Shown: positions 5,592 to 6,675 of the stretch, one piece after another
How the letters are laid out: each line of letters starts with the position of its first letter
Position numbering within the stretch: the first letter of the stretch is position 1
Source: an uncultured Collinsella sp.
GTDB lineage: Bacteria > Actinomycetota > Coriobacteriia > Coriobacteriales > Coriobacteriaceae
Direction of reading: 5' to 3'
DNA: 6,675 nucleotides
Assembly: GCA_900757265.1 (NCBI GenBank)
Contig: CAAENW010000107.1
Location: 1 to 6,675 of the forward strand
The notes under the pieces: model-generated
Databases searched by the model: none
Seen by the model: only the letters and a program-made list of their open reading frames with translations
What the model was told of the DNA's origin: nothing
Made by a program: the position numbers and the translations under genes

Positions 5592-6623
5592 ATGCCGGAT
5601 AACGGGTCAATACAAAAAAGAGACGCGCACGAGATGGCTCATGGGCGTCCTGTCCAGATAACCGAGCACACGACGGTAACCGAGCTGCAGCCCAGCCTGT
5701 CCGATGTCGTGTGCACAAATAAAAAGCTGCAGATCGGTATCATCGTTGCGCTCGTGGTACTGGCCTTGCTGTCGGGCTTTGTGGCTCGTCCGCATTTTGC
5801 CGATACCAAGACTTGGGACTCCACCATCGAGGTTATCGACCAAAAGAAAGGTAACGTACTGGCGCTCACGGCCTCGTGCGTGGCGCTGTCTGCGGGCATT
5901 ACCGCGCTGCCGGGTGATACGGGAACGCCGGTCGCCGAGCAGCTCGCGCAGCTTTCGGGTAACCTGGGCATCGTGCTTGCCGTGCTCTACCTCGAGAAAT
6001 ATCTGCTGACTATTTTGTGGTCGGTTGGCTTGGGCATCTTAATCCCGTTTGCGTTGGTGCTCTTTGCGGTGTCGCTTGGCATTCACGGGCGCTGGAGCAC
6101 GAGCGCCGTCCTGCGCCGTGTGGCGACGCGCGTGTTGGTGGTTGCCGTGATCGGCATGGCGCTTGTGCCCGCAAGCGTATGGGTGTCGCAGAAGGTCGAT
6201 GAAACGTATCGCGTAAGTATTGAGCAAGCTGAGCAAAAGGCAGCGGACGCTGCGGAAAAGACCGATACCACGGACAAGTCAGGCGAGACCAGCTCAAAAT
6301 CGAACAAGAAAAAGTCCGAGACCACGGAGTCCAAAAACGTGCTCGAGCAGTTGACTGACGGGGCCTCGAGCCTGGTCACGTCGGTGACCAGCGGTGCCAA
6401 GCAGATGACCGATGAGATTGTGCAACAGGTGACCGACCTCATCGAAGGCGTCATCGTGATGATCGTGACCTCGTGTGTGATTCCTCTACTGGTGCTCGTG
6501 GCGTTCCTATGGCTAGGACACGTGCTGCTGGGGATCGATATCTCTGGCCCGGCGAACTATTTGACGGGCCGTTTTCTGAGCGCTCCGTCCAAACATGCCA
6601 AGAAGAGCGGGCAGTCTGAGTAG
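5592..6623 (+). CDS. Conserved-looking multi-pass membrane protein of unknown function
   Basis: I do not recognise a characterised family. The 343-residue protein begins with a polar N-terminal stretch (1-44), followed by a membrane segment (about 46-64, LQIGIIVALVVLALL) and an outer or loop region. A small-residue hydrophobic stretch follows (about 89-107), leading to LPGDTGTPVAEQLAQLSG (106-123) and a hydrophobic block (about 124-164) containing VLYLEKYLLTILW. Another membrane segment covers about 179-198. A highly charged, low-complexity Lys/Glu/Ser/Thr linker (about 201-249) precedes an amphipathic stretch (250-283), a final hydrophobic segment (285-313) and a basic tail. No catalytic motif is visible. 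GAGGAGGT at 5578-5585, six bases before the ATG, is the strongest ribosome binding site in the window and decides this start over the internal ATG at 5634. The gene follows a terminator and a palindromic repeat, so it is probably independent of the sugar genes. Confidence 0.88.
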   Translation: MPDNGSIQKRDAHEMAHGRPVQITEHTTVTELQPSLSDVVCTNKKLQIGIIVALVVLALLSGFVARPHFADTKTWDSTIEVIDQKKGNVLALTASCVALSAGITALPGDTGTPVAEQLAQLSGNLGIVLAVLYLEKYLLTILWSVGLGILIPFALVLFAVSLGIHGRWSTSAVLRRVATRVLVVAVIGMALVPASVWVSQKVDETYRVSIEQAEQKAADAAEKTDTTDKSGETSSKSNKKKSETTESKNVLEQLTDGASSLVTSVTSGAKQMTDEIVQQVTDLIEGVIVMIVTSCVIPLLVLVAFLWLGHVLLGIDISGPANYLTGRFLSAPSKHAKKSGQSE

Positions 6624-6633
6624 GCGGCAAAGC

Positions 6634-6648
6634 GATCTTTGGAAGATC
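6634..6648 (+). other. Short hairpin after the membrane-protein gene
   Basis: GATCTT and AAGATC form a perfect 6-bp stem with a TGG loop, 11 bases after the stop codon at 6623. No T tract follows, so it is not a convincing terminator. The remaining 27 bases of the window show no recognisable gene start. Confidence 0.3.
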
Positions 6649-6675
6649 AACCGTAAGAAGGGCGGCCGAGACACG

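Overview
The window carries a lactose-type phosphotransferase (PTS) locus next to an unrelated membrane-protein gene. It most likely comes from a Gram-positive gut actinobacterium of the Coriobacteriia, close to Collinsella. That placement is inference: the DNA is fairly G+C-rich with strong GC-ending codon preference (which creates long antisense shadow ORFs), yet the PTS and glycosidase proteins are strikingly like the LacE, LacF and LacG proteins of Firmicutes, and the intergenic style fits what I recall of Collinsella. No search could be run to confirm it.

Layout. On the minus strand, a IIBC lactose permease gene (lacE-like, 3420-1645) is followed by a 6-phospho-beta-galactosidase gene (lacG-like, 1574-135). 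The unit ends in a very strong intrinsic terminator at 40-89. Diverging from it on the plus strand are a LacI-family regulator (3778-4782) and then a separately promoted IIA gene (lacF-like, 4997-5335), closed by a good terminator at 5363-5397. A 67-bp imperfect palindrome (5410-5476) follows. Last comes a 343-residue membrane protein of unknown function (5592-6623), with its own promoter-like -10 and a strong ribosome binding site.

How the genes work together. IIA receives phosphate from HPr on a histidine and passes it to the IIB cysteine of the IIBC protein. The IIC part imports and phosphorylates the sugar. The cytoplasmic GH1 enzyme then hydrolyses the 6-phospho-disaccharide. The motif Ser-Trp...Lys-x-Tyr in the glycosidase points to 6-phospho-galactosides (lactose 6-phosphate) rather than 6-phospho-glucosides. 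No galactose-6-phosphate (tagatose pathway) genes lie in the window. The regulator is LacI-type, unlike the DeoR-type LacR of the classical staphylococcal and streptococcal lac PTS operons.

The most interesting non-coding signal is that the lacE and lacF promoters, on opposite strands about 1.3 kb apart, appear to share one architecture: a -35-like TTGT box, an 18-bp spacer holding an AATrTTaAyGTT operator-like element, a TGC-extended -10, and an ACCGTTCA element about 30 bp upstream of the -35. This suggests that the split transport genes are co-regulated by the LacI protein and perhaps by a second factor. I see no clearly new defence, mobile or RNA-guided system; this is mainly a catabolic locus with some unusual regulatory DNA.
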